Source: Xylophilus sp042867185
Lineage (GTDB): Bacteria; Pseudomonadota; Gammaproteobacteria; Burkholderiales; Burkholderiaceae_C
NCBI GenBank assembly: GCA_042867185.1
Contig: JBHZQV010000010.1
Location: 62,001-126,000 of the forward strand
Direction of reading: 5' to 3'
DNA: 64,000 nucleotides
The stretch's first letter is position 1; every line of letters starts with the position of its first letter. The translations under genes were made by a program, and so were the position numbers. This document shows, in pieces, positions 35,601 through 45,776 of the stretch. The notes beneath the pieces are model-generated. The model was not told the origin of the DNA, did not search any database, and saw nothing but the letters and a program-made list of their open reading frames with translations.

Positions 35601-38600
35601 AACCAGATCTCGCCCTGGCGGGTGACGTAGACGGTGCCGCCGGCCTGGACGGCGCGGCCGTCGCCGTCCTTCGCGGTGACGACCAGCTCGACCTGGCCGG
35701 CGTTCTTCAGCCGGGTCTCGCACTGCAGCAGGCCGCGGCTGTCGCTCTTGCCGCTGCAGACCTCGCCCAGGTCCTGGGTGTCGGTGCTGTTGTCGTAGGT
35801 GTAGAAGCCGCCGACCATCCGCTTGCGGCTGGTGGTGACGGTGCGGGAGACGGCGCGCACCGACAGGGCCACGCCCTCCTTCGGCTTGCCGGCCAGGTCG
35901 AGCGCCAGCGCCTGCATCCGCAGGGCCTTCTGCACCGACACCCAGCCCTCGGTCTTCAGGCCCACCACCACGCCGGCGGGCCACAGGGTGGCGGTGCTGC
36001 GGATCGTCTGCAGCTCGCCGTTGGGGTCGGCGTAGGTGGCTTCCACCAGCAGATCGCGCGGCTGCGCTGCGGCGGGCAACTCGGGCAGCGAGAGCGTGCC
36101 GTTGCCCTCGGCATCCAGCACCACCGGCAGCTTGTCGGCGACGACGCGGGTGTCGGTGGCCGCCGCGGGCGTTTCCTCGCCGGCATCGTCGTCGTCGGCA
36201 CCGCGCGAGTGCGCATCGGCCCGGGGACGGGGCGCCGCGAAGCTGAAGCCGTCGTAGTCGGGGAAGTCGAAGGGCCGCGGCCGCACCAGGGCCGACACCC
36301 GCACCGGCAGGCGCGCCGCGCCGCCCCCCGCCACATAGCCCACCCGCAGTTGCAACGGTACCGACCGGGCATCGACCAGCGGGCCCTGCTGCACCGGCGC
36401 GATCCGGCCCTCGAAGACCGGCAGGCGAAATTCCTCGACCCGGAAGTTGCCGGTGGCGAGCTGGCGGCCGGCGGCGTCGCCGTCTTCGCCGGGGCTGCCG
36501 GCGCGGCCGGCCGGTGTGTCGTCCTGCCGCAGCGCGACGCTGTAGCTGCCCAGCTTGGCGGCCGGCGGCAACTTGAAGCTGCTCTCGGCGCTGCGGCCGC
36601 CGGTGCCGGTGCTGCGCCAGGCCAGCGGCTGGGTGAACTGCTGGCCGCTGCCGACGTGGGTGATCACCAGCGTGCCCGGCCAGCGGGCCGGCAGTCCGAA
36701 GCCGGTGCGCGTTTCGGTGCGCAGGTAGTGCTTCATCGACACGGTTTCGCCGGCGCGCAGCAGGGTGCGGTCGAACACGGTGTGGGCGCGCCGGTCGGCC
36801 ACCGGGGTGTGGCGGGTGGGCACGTTGAAGCGCCAGGGCTCGATGCCGCGCTGCCAGTCGCTCCAGGTGAAGGCCATGTCGTCGGCACCGGCGCTGCGGG
36901 CGCGGGCACTGACGAAGTAGGCGCGGCGGTAGTCCCAGTCGTTCTGGCCGGCGCAGCGGGGTGCCTCGGGCGACAGGCCCTCGATCCGGGCCAGGCCCTG
37001 CGCGTCGGTGGTGCCGGTGGCCAGCGCCTTGCCGGAGCAGTCGGATACCTGCACCGCGGCGCCCGCCACCGGCAGGCCCTTGTCGAGCGAGGTGACCCAC
37101 ACCGCGGCGTTCTCGCGGCCCAGCTTGAAGTGCACGCCCAGGTTGGTGACCAGCGCGCCGGTGCGCACGAACATCGGCCGCTGCGCGCCGTAGCGGTCGT
37201 CGAGCAGGGCCTCGCCCAGCCGCTGCGACGCGATCTCGACCACATGGAAGCCCGGGTCCAGCGGGATGCCGACCACTTCGAAAGGCCGCGGATCGCTGCC
37301 TTCCGCACGCGGCAGGTCGAGCGTCTTCACGCCCGCCTGGCCGCCCAGCAGCGAGACGCTGCGGGTCTCGACCCGGTCCGACGGCCGGTTGGAGCCCTCC
37401 TGTGGCAGGGCGGGCGGCAGCGGCCCGCGCACGTCGCGCTGGGCCTGGCTGCGCTGCACGCTGCCGTCGTCGTAGCGCTGCAGCAGTTGCATCCAGCGGA
37501 TGATCTCGGCGTCGCTCTGCGGCCGCAGGTCGCTGACGGTGCCGGCGGGCGGCGCGGCGGCGCCGGGCGCCAGGGCCTTGACCGGCAGCGCCGGCTCGAC
37601 CTTGCGCAGCGTGACCGGCAGCATGCCCTTGCCGGTCTTCTCGCTGTCGGGCTCGGCGAAGCGCTCCACCACGCCGAAGGGCGCGGCCGCGAACTTGGCG
37701 AGCGGTGGCAATGCGCCGGTGCGGGCCTGCAGCGGGAAGCTGCCGGCATTGCGCAGCGGGCGGCCCGACGCGTCCTGGAAGCCGGCGGGCAGCTCCAGCG
37801 TGTAGGTGGCGTCTTCGTCGAACGGGCCGGTGAAGCGCAGCGCGTTGACGACGCTGTCGGGATCGGGCGCCTTCTGGCCGGCGGGCCGGGCCTCGTCGCC
37901 CTCGAACACCGGCGTGCCGGCCTGGCTGCCGCCGCGCAGCCGGATCGCACCGGCCTGCTGGCGGGTGACCGGCGCATTGAAGCGCAGCGACATCGGCCGG
38001 ATCGGCAGGCAGGCGGCCTGCGCGTTCTCGCGGGTGCAGGAGAACTCGGCGGAGAAGGGCTCGCGCACCGTCCAGGTGAAGCGCTTCTCGACGGTGCTGG
38101 GGATGCCGCTGGGCGTGGCCACGCCCGGGCCGACGACGATGCTCACCTTGCCGCCGGGCGGCAGGGTGCGGTTGCAGGCCAGGGTGGCGACGGCCAGCGG
38201 CTCCTTCTCGGCACGCTCGGCCAGGCCGGTCGCCTTCAGCACCGCGGCGCGCTGCGCGCCCTCGATCGCCCGCACCGGCACCCGCTCGCCCAGGCCGTCG
38301 ACCGCGCACCAGACGTTCTGCTGCACGCTGGCCGCGGTGGCGGCGCCGTTGAACTGCAGCACGAAGAACTGCGCTTCGTCGATCGCCTGGTAGGTGCCGG
38401 GCCGGGTGGCGACGACGAACGGACCGCCGCTATTGAATTTATAGCTGTTAGCCGGCACCAGTGGCTGGCCGGAGGCCGATTTGAACGTGGAAACCGGCTG
38501 CACGGTGCAGGAGACGCCCGAAGGCAGGTCCGCGGCGAAATCGAAGACCCATTCGCGGTCGCTGGTCCAGCGGCCGGTGCCCTTGCCCGCCTCGGCGTCG

Positions 38601-38800
38601 CTGCAGCGCAGGGCCAGCGGCGCGGGTGCGGCCGGGTCGCCGAAGCGGATCGCCGGGCCGTCGAACCTGGCGACCGCCTGCCGGATGCGGGCCACCTCGC
38701 CCTGCGGCGAGAAGCTGGCGATCTGCAGGGCATGGGCGGCGGGCACGGCACCCAGTGCGGCGGCGGCCAGGGTGGCCAGAACTAGGCGGTGGATCGTCAT
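32683..38800 (-). CDS. Bacterial alpha-2-macroglobulin, frameshifted near the C-terminus
   Basis: A very large periplasmic protease trap, about 2038 residues when the frame is corrected. It has an N-terminal Sec signal peptide (MTIHRLVLATLAAAALG through AHA, no lipobox), repeated macroglobulin domains, and the thioester motif CLEQ with Cys1538 (YPFLCLEQKTSK). The end domain (EERSFEAFRAYYEYVPKG through RVEAMYAPEMFGE) is in a different frame from the rest: five C residues at 33059-33063 (plus strand) shift the frame, and one fewer base restores the expected GDVLRI join. Without correction the frame runs to a stop at 32618 with a foreign tail. I chose the ATG at 38800 over a GTG two codons earlier. 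PBP1C, its usual partner, is encoded about 2.5 kb away. Confidence 0.88.
38429..38445. repeat. Palindromic repeat, copy 4, inside the alpha-2-macroglobulin gene
   Basis: Perfect GCTAT-N7-ATAGC arms. It lies in frame and encodes SYKFNS on the minus strand near residue 120. Nineteen bases are identical to copy 6 at 49499. Confidence 0.8.
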
Positions 38801-38974
38801 GCGCACGGTCTCGGAAAGCGGGTGGGCAAGCGTAGCCGATGCGCGCGCGTCTCTCGTGGTGTCTTACAGGCCGCGCGGGCCGCACGGGCGACAATCGTCG
38901 AACTCCCGCACGCCGCGCCGCCCCGCGCACCCCCTGGCCCTCCCCGGCCGCCCACGCCGCCGTCCACGCTGCCC

Positions 38975-40147
38975 ATGCCGCCCTCGCCCTCCACCCGCCG
39001 CTGGGAAATCGATGCCCTGCGCGGCCTGATGCTGGTGCTGATGACGCTCACGCATTTGCCGACGCGGCTCACCTCGCCCGCCGGCCAGCCCTTCGGCTAT
39101 GTCTCGGCGGCAGAGGGCTTCGTCCTGCTGTCGGCCTACATGGCGGGCATGGTCTACGGCCGCCTCGCCTGGAAGAAGAGCATCGCCGAGATGGAGAAGG
39201 CCTACCTGCGGCGCGCGCTCAAGGTCTACTGGTGCCAGGCCGCCACCCTGCTGTTCCTGTTCACCGTGATCGCCTTCTTCGGCCTGAAGGTGGACCAGCA
39301 TGCGGTGAAAGACCTGATGTCCTTCTACCTGCAGAACCCCGGCACCGCCCTGGTCGCGGGCCTGGTGCTGGTCTACGAGCCGCCGCTGCTCGACATCCTG
39401 CCGCTGTACGTGCTCTTCATGCTGGCCAGCCCCTGGGTGCTGGCGGCCGCCCTGCGCCACGGCTGGGCGCCGGTGATGGGCGTCAGCGTGCTGCTCTGGG
39501 TGCTGGCGCAGTTCGGCCTGGGCGAATGGATCTACAACGCCACCGACGCGCTGGTCGGCATGCCGGTGCCCTACCAGGAGACCGGCTCCTTCGCCACCTA
39601 CGGCTGGCAGTTCCTCTGGATGCTGGGCCTGTGGATGGGCGCCAGCCGCAACGATCCGCAGGCGCCGCCGTTCGCCTTTCCCAACTGGACGCTGGTGGTC
39701 GCCACCTTCGTCGTCGCGATCGGCTTCGCCTGGCGCCACGTGGTGGGCCAGGCGCCGTTCGAGGGCAATTCCCAGCTCAACCTGCTGTTCGACAAATGGA
39801 CGCTGGCGCCGATGCGGCTGATCAACCTCTTCGGGCTGATGGTGCTGGCGATCCGGTTCGGCCCGGCGCTGGTGCGCCGGATGCCGCGCCTGCCCTGGCT
39901 GGAGACGATGGGCGCGGCGTCGCTGCCGGTGTTCTGCACGCACCTGGTCGTCGTGCTGCTGGTGCTGACCTTCTTCGGCTCCGATCCGCAGGCCCGGCCC
40001 TGGTGGATGGACGGGGTGCTGCTGGCCGCCTGCTTCGGCACGCTCTATCTGGTGGCGCGGGTGTCGCTGCGGTGGGACAAACCGCTGGGAGAAGAAGCGC
40101 CCAAGCGGGCTGCGAATACGACCGGGGCGGGTGCTGCGACGCGCTGA
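38975..40147 (+). CDS. opgC: OpgC-family membrane acyltransferase
   Basis: OpgC adds succinyl groups to periplasmic osmoregulated glucans. The 390-residue protein has about ten membrane segments and family motifs: RRWEIDALRGLMLVLM at the start, GFVLLSAYMAGMVYG, LVYEPPLLDILPLYVLFM and a late FCTHLVVVLLVL. I chose the ATG at 38975 (MPPSPSTRRW); the in-frame extension upstream is proline-rich and overlaps the divergent gene's promoter region. No glucan synthase genes (opgGH) are adjacent, so the acyl group and target are inferred. Confidence 0.88.
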   Translation: MPPSPSTRRWEIDALRGLMLVLMTLTHLPTRLTSPAGQPFGYVSAAEGFVLLSAYMAGMVYGRLAWKKSIAEMEKAYLRRALKVYWCQAATLLFLFTVIAFFGLKVDQHAVKDLMSFYLQNPGTALVAGLVLVYEPPLLDILPLYVLFMLASPWVLAAALRHGWAPVMGVSVLLWVLAQFGLGEWIYNATDALVGMPVPYQETGSFATYGWQFLWMLGLWMGASRNDPQAPPFAFPNWTLVVATFVVAIGFAWRHVVGQAPFEGNSQLNLLFDKWTLAPMRLINLFGLMVLAIRFGPALVRRMPRLPWLETMGAASLPVFCTHLVVVLLVLTFFGSDPQARPWWMDGVLLAACFGTLYLVARVSLRWDKPLGEEAPKRAANTTGAGAATR

Positions 40148-40220
40148 CGCAGGCGAAAGCTGGTGCGTCTCGACGCAGCCTGGCGCACGCGGCGGCCAGC
40201 GCTGCGCTCCCGGGGCGCGC

Positions 40221-41090
40221 TCAGCGCGCGACTGCCGCCGCGGAAGAGGTCAGCACCGGGGCCGGCGTCGATGCGGCCGGCGGCGCGCTGGTCGCCAGCG
40301 TGGCGGGCCGGTCGGCGGGGTTGCCGCCGGGCGCATCCACATAGGCGCCGATCACCGACTGCCAGAGGTCGTAGCCCGCCTCGTTCATGTGCAAGCGGTC
40401 CTGGCCGAACAGTTCCATCCGCGGCGCGCCGGTGGCATCGAGCATGGGGGTGAAGATGTCGATGTACTGCGCATTGGGCACGGTGCGCACGTAGGCGGCC
40501 AGCAAGGCGTTGGCCTCGCGCACCTTGGGCATCAGGCTGGCCCGCAGCGGGCTGGGCTTGATCGAGATGTAGTCGATATGCGCGTGCGGCAGTTCCTGGC
40601 GCACGGTGCGCACGAAGCTCTGGAAGCTCTCCAGCACCTGCTCGGGCGTGCGGCCTTCGGCCAGGTCGTTGTCGCCGGCATACACCAGCACCTGGCGCGG
40701 CTTGTACTGCAGCACCAGCTGCTTCACGAAATACGTGCAGTCGGCCATGGTGGAGCCGCCGAAACCGCGGTTGATGACCACCGGCTGCTTGCGGAAATCC
40801 TGCGCCAGGTCGGTCCACATGCGGATGGTGGAGCTGCCGACGAACAGCACGCCGTCGGTGGCCGGCGCCTTGGCGCGGTCGGAGGCGGCGAAGGCGGCCA
40901 TGCTCGACTGCCAGCGCAGCTCGGCGGCCGGAATCGCCCGCGCCAGCGGGTTGGTCGATGCCGCCATCCCCAAAGTGTCCCCGGCGGGCGCCGCCTGCAC
41001 CACCGCGGCACCGCCCCCCGCCGCCAGGACGGCGACAGCGAGAGCGCGGGTGGCGATACGGCGGCGGAGTGCGGGGAAGTCACGTTGCAT
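40221..41090 (-). CDS. Exported SGNH/GDSL-type hydrolase
   Basis: A 289-residue esterase-fold protein. A signal peptide or anchor is seen (RALAVAVLAAGGGAAVVQAA). Block I is FVGSSTIRMW with the catalytic serine, block II GFGGSTMAD, block III YAGDNDLAEG and block V DRLHMNEAGY with the catalytic aspartate and histidine. The C-terminus is alanine/proline-rich and likely disordered. I chose the ATG at 41090 (MQRDFPALRRR); an ATG five codons earlier is possible. Natural substrate unknown. It converges on opgC, and a role in envelope polysaccharide deacylation is only a guess. Confidence 0.85.
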   Translation of the reverse strand: MQRDFPALRRRIATRALAVAVLAAGGGAAVVQAAPAGDTLGMAASTNPLARAIPAAELRWQSSMAAFAASDRAKAPATDGVLFVGSSTIRMWTDLAQDFRKQPVVINRGFGGSTMADCTYFVKQLVLQYKPRQVLVYAGDNDLAEGRTPEQVLESFQSFVRTVRQELPHAHIDYISIKPSPLRASLMPKVREANALLAAYVRTVPNAQYIDIFTPMLDATGAPRMELFGQDRLHMNEAGYDLWQSVIGAYVDAPGGNPADRPATLATSAPPAASTPAPVLTSSAAAVAR

Positions 41091-41243
41091 GGCGGTGGCG
41101 AGCAATAGAGTGAAGGAAGGGCTTCGGGCCTGCGAAGGGCGACGAGTTCCGCGATATTACGCAGTTGCCTCCAAAAGATGCAGCATTTGGTACGTTCTCC
41201 TCACCGAATGCAAGCCCTTCTGCCCGTGCAAATACCGTGCCGG

Positions 41244-43055
41244 CTAGAAGCTTTCCCAATCGTCGTTGTCGGCTGCCGCGACCTTTTCGCGGACCGGTGC
41301 CGCGCTGGCCGCCGGGGCCGGCCCCGCCTTGGCCGCCGGCCTGCCGGAGGCGATGCGGGGTGCCGTGGCAGGCTTGGGCACAGCGGCGGTCCGCGCCGGC
41401 GCCGCGACCGCGACCGGCCTGGCTGCCCGGATCGCCGCTGGCGCCGCCATCCGCGGAGCGGGCGCTGCGATGTGGGCGATAGGGGCGGTAGGGGCGGACG
41501 CCGCAGGGCCGCCCAGCTTGAACACCGAGATCGCATCGGTCAGCCGCTGGGCCTGGTCGCGCAGCGAAGACGCGGCCGCGGCACTCTCCTCCACCAGCGC
41601 CGCGTTCTGCTGGGTCATCTGGTCCAGGTGCCCCACCGCCTGGTTCACCTGCCCGATGCCGTCGCGCTGCTCCGACGAAGCGGCATGGATCTCCGCGATC
41701 AGGTCCGAGACCTGGCGCACGCCCTGGACGATCTCGCCCATGGTCTGGCCCGCCTGGGCCACCTGGCGGGAGCCGACTTCCACCGTCTCCACCGATGCGC
41801 CGATCAGGGTCTTGATCTCGCGCGCCGCCTGCGCGCTGCGCTGGGCCAGGCTGCGCACCTCGCTGGCCACCACGGCGAAGCCCCGGCCCTGCTCGCCGGC
41901 CCGGGCCGCTTCGACCGCCGCATTCAGGGCCAGGATGTTGGTCTGGAACGCGATGCCGTCGATGGTGCCGATGATGTCGCCGATCCGGCGCGACGAGCCG
42001 CTGATCTGCTCCATGCTGGACACCACCTCGGCCATGACCTCGCCGCCGCGGGTGGCGGCCTGGGCGGCGGTGCCGGCCAGCTGGCGGGCCTGGTGGGCGG
42101 TGTCGGTGGACTGGCTGACGGTGCTGGTGAGCTGCTCCATGCTGGCGGCCGTCTGCTGGAGGCTGGAGGCGGCCTGCTCGGTGCGCGCCGAGAGGTCCTG
42201 GTTGCCGTGGGCGATCTCGGCCGACGCGGTGGAGACCGATTCGACGCCCGAGCGCACCTCGCCGACCACGCCGCGCAGGCGCTGCACCATCGTGTCGAGG
42301 GCCTGCAGCAGCTGGCCGAACTCGTCGCGGCGGGCCGGCTGCGGCGGGGCGGTCAGGTCGCCGGCGGCGATCGATTCGGCCAGCCGCACCGCATGGGCCA
42401 GCGGCTGGGTCATCGCCCGCACCAGCAGCGCCACCAGCACGGCACCGGCGACCAGCAGCAGGGCCATCGTGCCCAGCGTCATGGCCAGCGCCTGGCGGCG
42501 GGAGGACTGCAGCGCCTGCATGGCGGCGTCGCGCTGCCGCTCCTGCACCTTGACGAAGGCATCGAGCGCGCCGACATAGCGGCCGATGGCCGGCAGGTAG
42601 GTCTTCTCGACGAAGTCCGCCGGCACGGCCGCGCTGGCCGACGCGGTCTTGAGTTCGCGCGCCTGCTTGTTCAGCGCCAGCACCGCCACCCGCTCGTCGG
42701 CCACCTTCTGCAGGGCGGCCTTGTCGGCATCGCTGGTGGCTTCGGCCACGACCTTGCTCTGGATGCCGCTGATCGCGGCGACGCCCGACTTGACCCGTGC
42801 GTCGAACAGCGCGCCGAGCGCGGTATCGGCCGACGCATTGCTCGCCAGCACCCGGTCGCCCACCGTCTCGGTGGCGCCACGCCATTCGATCGCGGTGGCG
42901 ATGCGGTGCTCGTACGCCCGCACCTGCTCCATCGCCGCATCGGCCAGCACCGTCGCCCGGTACTGGGACCAGGCGGTCACCGCCAGGGTGAGCAACAGCA
43001 GGCCGAAAACGCCGCACCACAACTTGGTCGATACGCGACGGTCGTTGAATTTCAT
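41244..43055 (-). CDS. Methyl-accepting chemotaxis protein with CheR-tether pentapeptide
   Basis: A 603-residue transmembrane chemoreceptor. The order is a membrane segment (about 12-30), a four-helix periplasmic sensor (about 35-190), a second membrane segment (about 198-220), HAMP, and a signalling domain with IAFQTNILALNAAVEAARAG. The C-terminus is a long alanine/proline linker ending in DWESF, matching the NWETF-type pentapeptide that recruits the methyltransferase CheR. I chose the ATG at 43055 (MKFNDRRVSTK) as the family start. The ligand is unknown. Confidence 0.94.
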   Translation of the reverse strand: MKFNDRRVSTKLWCGVFGLLLLTLAVTAWSQYRATVLADAAMEQVRAYEHRIATAIEWRGATETVGDRVLASNASADTALGALFDARVKSGVAAISGIQSKVVAEATSDADKAALQKVADERVAVLALNKQARELKTASASAAVPADFVEKTYLPAIGRYVGALDAFVKVQERQRDAAMQALQSSRRQALAMTLGTMALLLVAGAVLVALLVRAMTQPLAHAVRLAESIAAGDLTAPPQPARRDEFGQLLQALDTMVQRLRGVVGEVRSGVESVSTASAEIAHGNQDLSARTEQAASSLQQTAASMEQLTSTVSQSTDTAHQARQLAGTAAQAATRGGEVMAEVVSSMEQISGSSRRIGDIIGTIDGIAFQTNILALNAAVEAARAGEQGRGFAVVASEVRSLAQRSAQAAREIKTLIGASVETVEVGSRQVAQAGQTMGEIVQGVRQVSDLIAEIHAASSEQRDGIGQVNQAVGHLDQMTQQNAALVEESAAAASSLRDQAQRLTDAISVFKLGGPAASAPTAPIAHIAAPAPRMAAPAAIRAARPVAVAAPARTAAVPKPATAPRIASGRPAAKAGPAPAASAAPVREKVAAADNDDWESF

Positions 43056-43176
43056 GAAAATATTTCGTGTAGTGAACACAACATGAGAAAGGAAACATTC
43101 TGATTCATGCGGCACCCGACGCCGTGCTTATCTTCCGGCTGAAATTTAGTTTGCGGCGCAAATACAACGGCGCCCT

Positions 43177-43193
43177 GCTACGTTTTCGATAGC
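43177..43193. repeat. Palindromic repeat, copy 5 (one arm mismatch)
   Basis: GCTAC-N7-ATAGC between the chemoreceptor and the PHP gene. Flanking TTCGATAGCTGATGGCC is identical to sequence around copy 2 in pbpC. Confidence 0.65.
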
Positions 43194-43266
43194 TGATGGC
43201 CGAGCAGCGGTCGCTCCGATAGCCCCTTTCGTCCGAATCGCCACGTAGGCGCCCTAGAATGGTCGC

Positions 43267-44121
43267 GTGCCCACCTTCCAGAACGCCGACCTGCATTGCC
43301 ACTCCGTGGTCTCCGACGGCACGCTCACGCCGGAGGCCCTGGCGTCGCGCGCCAAGGCCAACGGCGTCGAGTTGTGGGCCCTGACCGACCACGACGAGAT
43401 CGGCGGCGTGCAGCGCGCGGCCGCCGCGGCGAAAGCGGTCGGCCTGCCCTACCTGACCGGCGTCGAACTGTCGGTGACCTTCGCCGACGAGACGGTGCAC
43501 ATCGTGGGCCTGGGCTTCGATGCCGAGAACGCCGACCTGCGCCAGGGCCTGGCCGACACCCGCGACGGCCGTGGCCCGCGGGCCCGCGAGATGGCGGCCC
43601 AGCTGGAGCGCGTCGGCATCGCCGGTGCCTACGAAGGCGCGCTGCGTTTCGTGGGCAACCCGGCGCTCGTCTCGCGCACCCACTTCGCCCGCTTTCTGGT
43701 GGAGACGGGCGTCTGCCGCGACACCTCCGAGGTGTTCCGCCGCTACCTCACCGAAGGCAAGCCGGGCTACGTGCCGCACCGCTGGGCCTCGCTGTCCGAC
43801 GCGGTGCACTGGATCACCTATGCCGGCGGGGTCGCGGTGATCGCCCATCCGGGCCGCTACAAGTTCACCGCCAACGAGGAGTTCGCGCTCTTCAGCGAAT
43901 TCAAGACCCACGGCGGCCGCGGCGTGGAGGTGGTCACCGGCAGCCATACGCCGTCGGAATACGCCACCTACGCCGACATGGCGCGCGAGTTCAACCTGGC
44001 CGCCTCGCGCGGCAGCGATTTCCACAGCCCCGAGGAATCCCGCACCGACCTGGGCGGCCTGCCGCCCCTGCCGGCCGATCTGGAACCGGTCTGGACGCTG
44101 CTGCAGGACCGGATCCAGTGA
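43267..44121 (+). CDS. PHP-domain phosphoesterase (YciV/RNase AM-like)
   Basis: A 284-residue metal-dependent phosphoesterase. Metal ligands are visible in ADLHCHSVVSDG, LTDHDE, VIAHPGRY and GSDFHSP. The family includes 3',5'-nucleotide bisphosphate phosphatases and the 5'-3' exonuclease RNase AM that trims rRNA ends. The start is GTG at 43267. A TAGAAT at 43255-43260 lies only six bases upstream, so the message may be leaderless. It begins a plus-strand run ending in trpS and yigZ. Confidence 0.9.
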   Translation: MPTFQNADLHCHSVVSDGTLTPEALASRAKANGVELWALTDHDEIGGVQRAAAAAKAVGLPYLTGVELSVTFADETVHIVGLGFDAENADLRQGLADTRDGRGPRAREMAAQLERVGIAGAYEGALRFVGNPALVSRTHFARFLVETGVCRDTSEVFRRYLTEGKPGYVPHRWASLSDAVHWITYAGGVAVIAHPGRYKFTANEEFALFSEFKTHGGRGVEVVTGSHTPSEYATYADMAREFNLAASRGSDFHSPEESRTDLGGLPPLPADLEPVWTLLQDRIQ

Positions 44122-44134
44122 AGGACGCGGGGCG

Positions 44135-45028
44135 TTGACGCCGGCGCCGTCCGCGCTGACCGGCCTCGTCCTGGCCGTGGTGGCCACCGCCTGTTTCGCC
44201 ACCCTCGATGCCAGCACCAAGGTGGCCGGGGCCAGCGTGCCGCTGGCGATGGCGCTGTGGTTCCGCTATGCCTTCCAGGCCTGGTCGACCACCGCGGCCA
44301 TCATTCCCACCCGCGGCTTCCGGGCGCTGCGCACCGAGCACCCGCGCTTCCAGTGCCTGCGCGGCCTGCTGCTGATGATGACCAGCATGTTCTCGTTCTT
44401 CAGCCTGCAGCACATGCCGGTGGGCGAGTTCACCGCCATCGTGATGGTGACCCCGCTGGCGATCACCGTGCTGGCCGCGACCGTCCTGCGCCAGCAGGTC
44501 TCCGGCATGCGCTGGGCGCTGGTGGCCGGCGGCTTCGCCGGCACGCTGGTGGTGCTGCGGCCCGGCGGCGACGCGTTCGGCTGGGCGATGCTGCTGCCCT
44601 TGGGCCTGGTGGTCTGCAACGCCTGGTTCCAGGTGCTGACCAGCCGGCTGGCCCAGACCGAAGACCCGATGGTGATGCAGTTCTACAGCGGCTGGGTCGG
44701 CACCCTGGTGATGTCGGCGATCCTGCCCTTCGTCTGGGTCACGCCCACCAGCGGCAGCGTGTGGCTGGCGCTCGGCCTGATGGGCCTGATGGGCACCGTC
44801 GGGCATTTCCTGCTGACCCTGGCCTATGCCCGCGCGCCGGCCGCCACGCTGATGCCCTGCCTCTACGCGCAGATCGGTTTCGCGGTTCTGGCGGGCTGGC
44901 TCTTGTTCGACCACGTACCCGACCGCACATCGGTGGCAGGCATCCTGCTGATCGCGGCCTGCGGCGCGATGGGCGCCTGGCTCACCGTGCGGGAAAGCCG
45001 CATCGTCGTCCAGCCGGCAGAGGGATGA
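44135..45028 (+). CDS. EamA/DMT-family transporter
   Basis: A 297-residue membrane protein with about ten segments in two EamA halves (for example ACFATLDASTKVAGASVPLAM and the late AQIGFAVLAGWLLFDHVPD). The start is a TTG at 44135, 13 bases after the PHP stop, with AAGGA upstream; no ATG gives a full first helix. Substrate unknown. Confidence 0.83.
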   Translation: MTPAPSALTGLVLAVVATACFATLDASTKVAGASVPLAMALWFRYAFQAWSTTAAIIPTRGFRALRTEHPRFQCLRGLLLMMTSMFSFFSLQHMPVGEFTAIVMVTPLAITVLAATVLRQQVSGMRWALVAGGFAGTLVVLRPGGDAFGWAMLLPLGLVVCNAWFQVLTSRLAQTEDPMVMQFYSGWVGTLVMSAILPFVWVTPTSGSVWLALGLMGLMGTVGHFLLTLAYARAPAATLMPCLYAQIGFAVLAGWLLFDHVPDRTSVAGILLIAACGAMGAWLTVRESRIVVQPAEG

Positions 45029-45093
45029 AGCACACCCCGGGCGCGGTGCGACGCACCGGCGCCCCCGCAGCGCATTGAAGAGAGAAGAAGACC

Positions 45094-45735
45094 ATGGCCC
45101 AGTATTTCGAAGTCCACCCCGACAATCCGCAACCGCGGCTGCTCAAGCAGGCCGCCGCCCTGCTGCAGCGCGGCGGCGTGGCCGCCGTGCCCACCGACTC
45201 CAGCTACGCGCTGGTCTGCCACCTCGACGACCGCGACGCGGTCGATGCGATGCGCCGCATCCGCCAGGTCGACGACCGCCACCACCTGACCCTGATCTGC
45301 CGCGACCTGAGCGAGCTGGCCAGCTACGCGCGGGTCGACAACAAGCAGTTCCGGCTGCTGAAGTCGGCCACGCCCGGCGCCTACACCTTCATCCTGGAAG
45401 CCTCCAAGGAAGTGCCGCGCCGCCTGAGCCATCCGCAGCGCAAGACCATCGGCCTGCGGGTGCCCGACCACAAGGTGCTGCAGGCGCTGCTGGAAGCGCA
45501 CGGCGCGCCGCTGTTGGCCACCACGCTGATCCCGGCGGGCGAAACCGAGTCCCTCAACGACGCGGCCGACATCCGCGCCCGCTACGAGAAGCTGCTGGCG
45601 GCGGTGGTCGATGCGGGCGCCTGCCCGGCCGAACCCACCACGGTGATCGACCTGGTACCGATGGGCATCGGCGAAGATCCGGTGCTGGTCCGCCGCGGCA
45701 GCGGAAGCCTCTCGGCCCTGGGCATGCCCGATTAG
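45094..45735 (+). CDS. YciO/YrdC-family protein
   Basis: A 213-residue protein with the Sua5/YrdC fold, which makes threonylcarbamoyl-AMP for the t6A tRNA modification. VPTDSSYALVC, SATPGAYTFILEA and RKTIGLRVPDH are typical; the sequence resembles the YciO branch, whose activity on t6A synthesis is weaker or uncertain in E. coli. A strong purine-rich ribosome site precedes the ATG. It lies in the conserved order PHP, YciO, site-2 protease, trpS. Confidence 0.88.
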   Translation: MAQYFEVHPDNPQPRLLKQAAALLQRGGVAAVPTDSSYALVCHLDDRDAVDAMRRIRQVDDRHHLTLICRDLSELASYARVDNKQFRLLKSATPGAYTFILEASKEVPRRLSHPQRKTIGLRVPDHKVLQALLEAHGAPLLATTLIPAGETESLNDAADIRARYEKLLAAVVDAGACPAEPTTVIDLVPMGIGEDPVLVRRGSGSLSALGMPD

Positions 45736-45776
45736 ATACGTCCTGCCCGCTGCACAACCCTCTGGGACAATCGCCT

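Noticed and set aside
34490..38785. Plus-strand frame of 1431 codons opposite the alpha-2-macroglobulin gene
   Set aside because: Antisense shadow with alanine/glycine/histidine bias and no recognisable domains.
41117..41221. Distant inverted repeat GAAGGGCTT / AAGCCCTTC between SGNH and chemoreceptor genes
   Set aside because: Nine-base arms about 90 bases apart in GC-rich DNA; no T-run or known element, likely chance.
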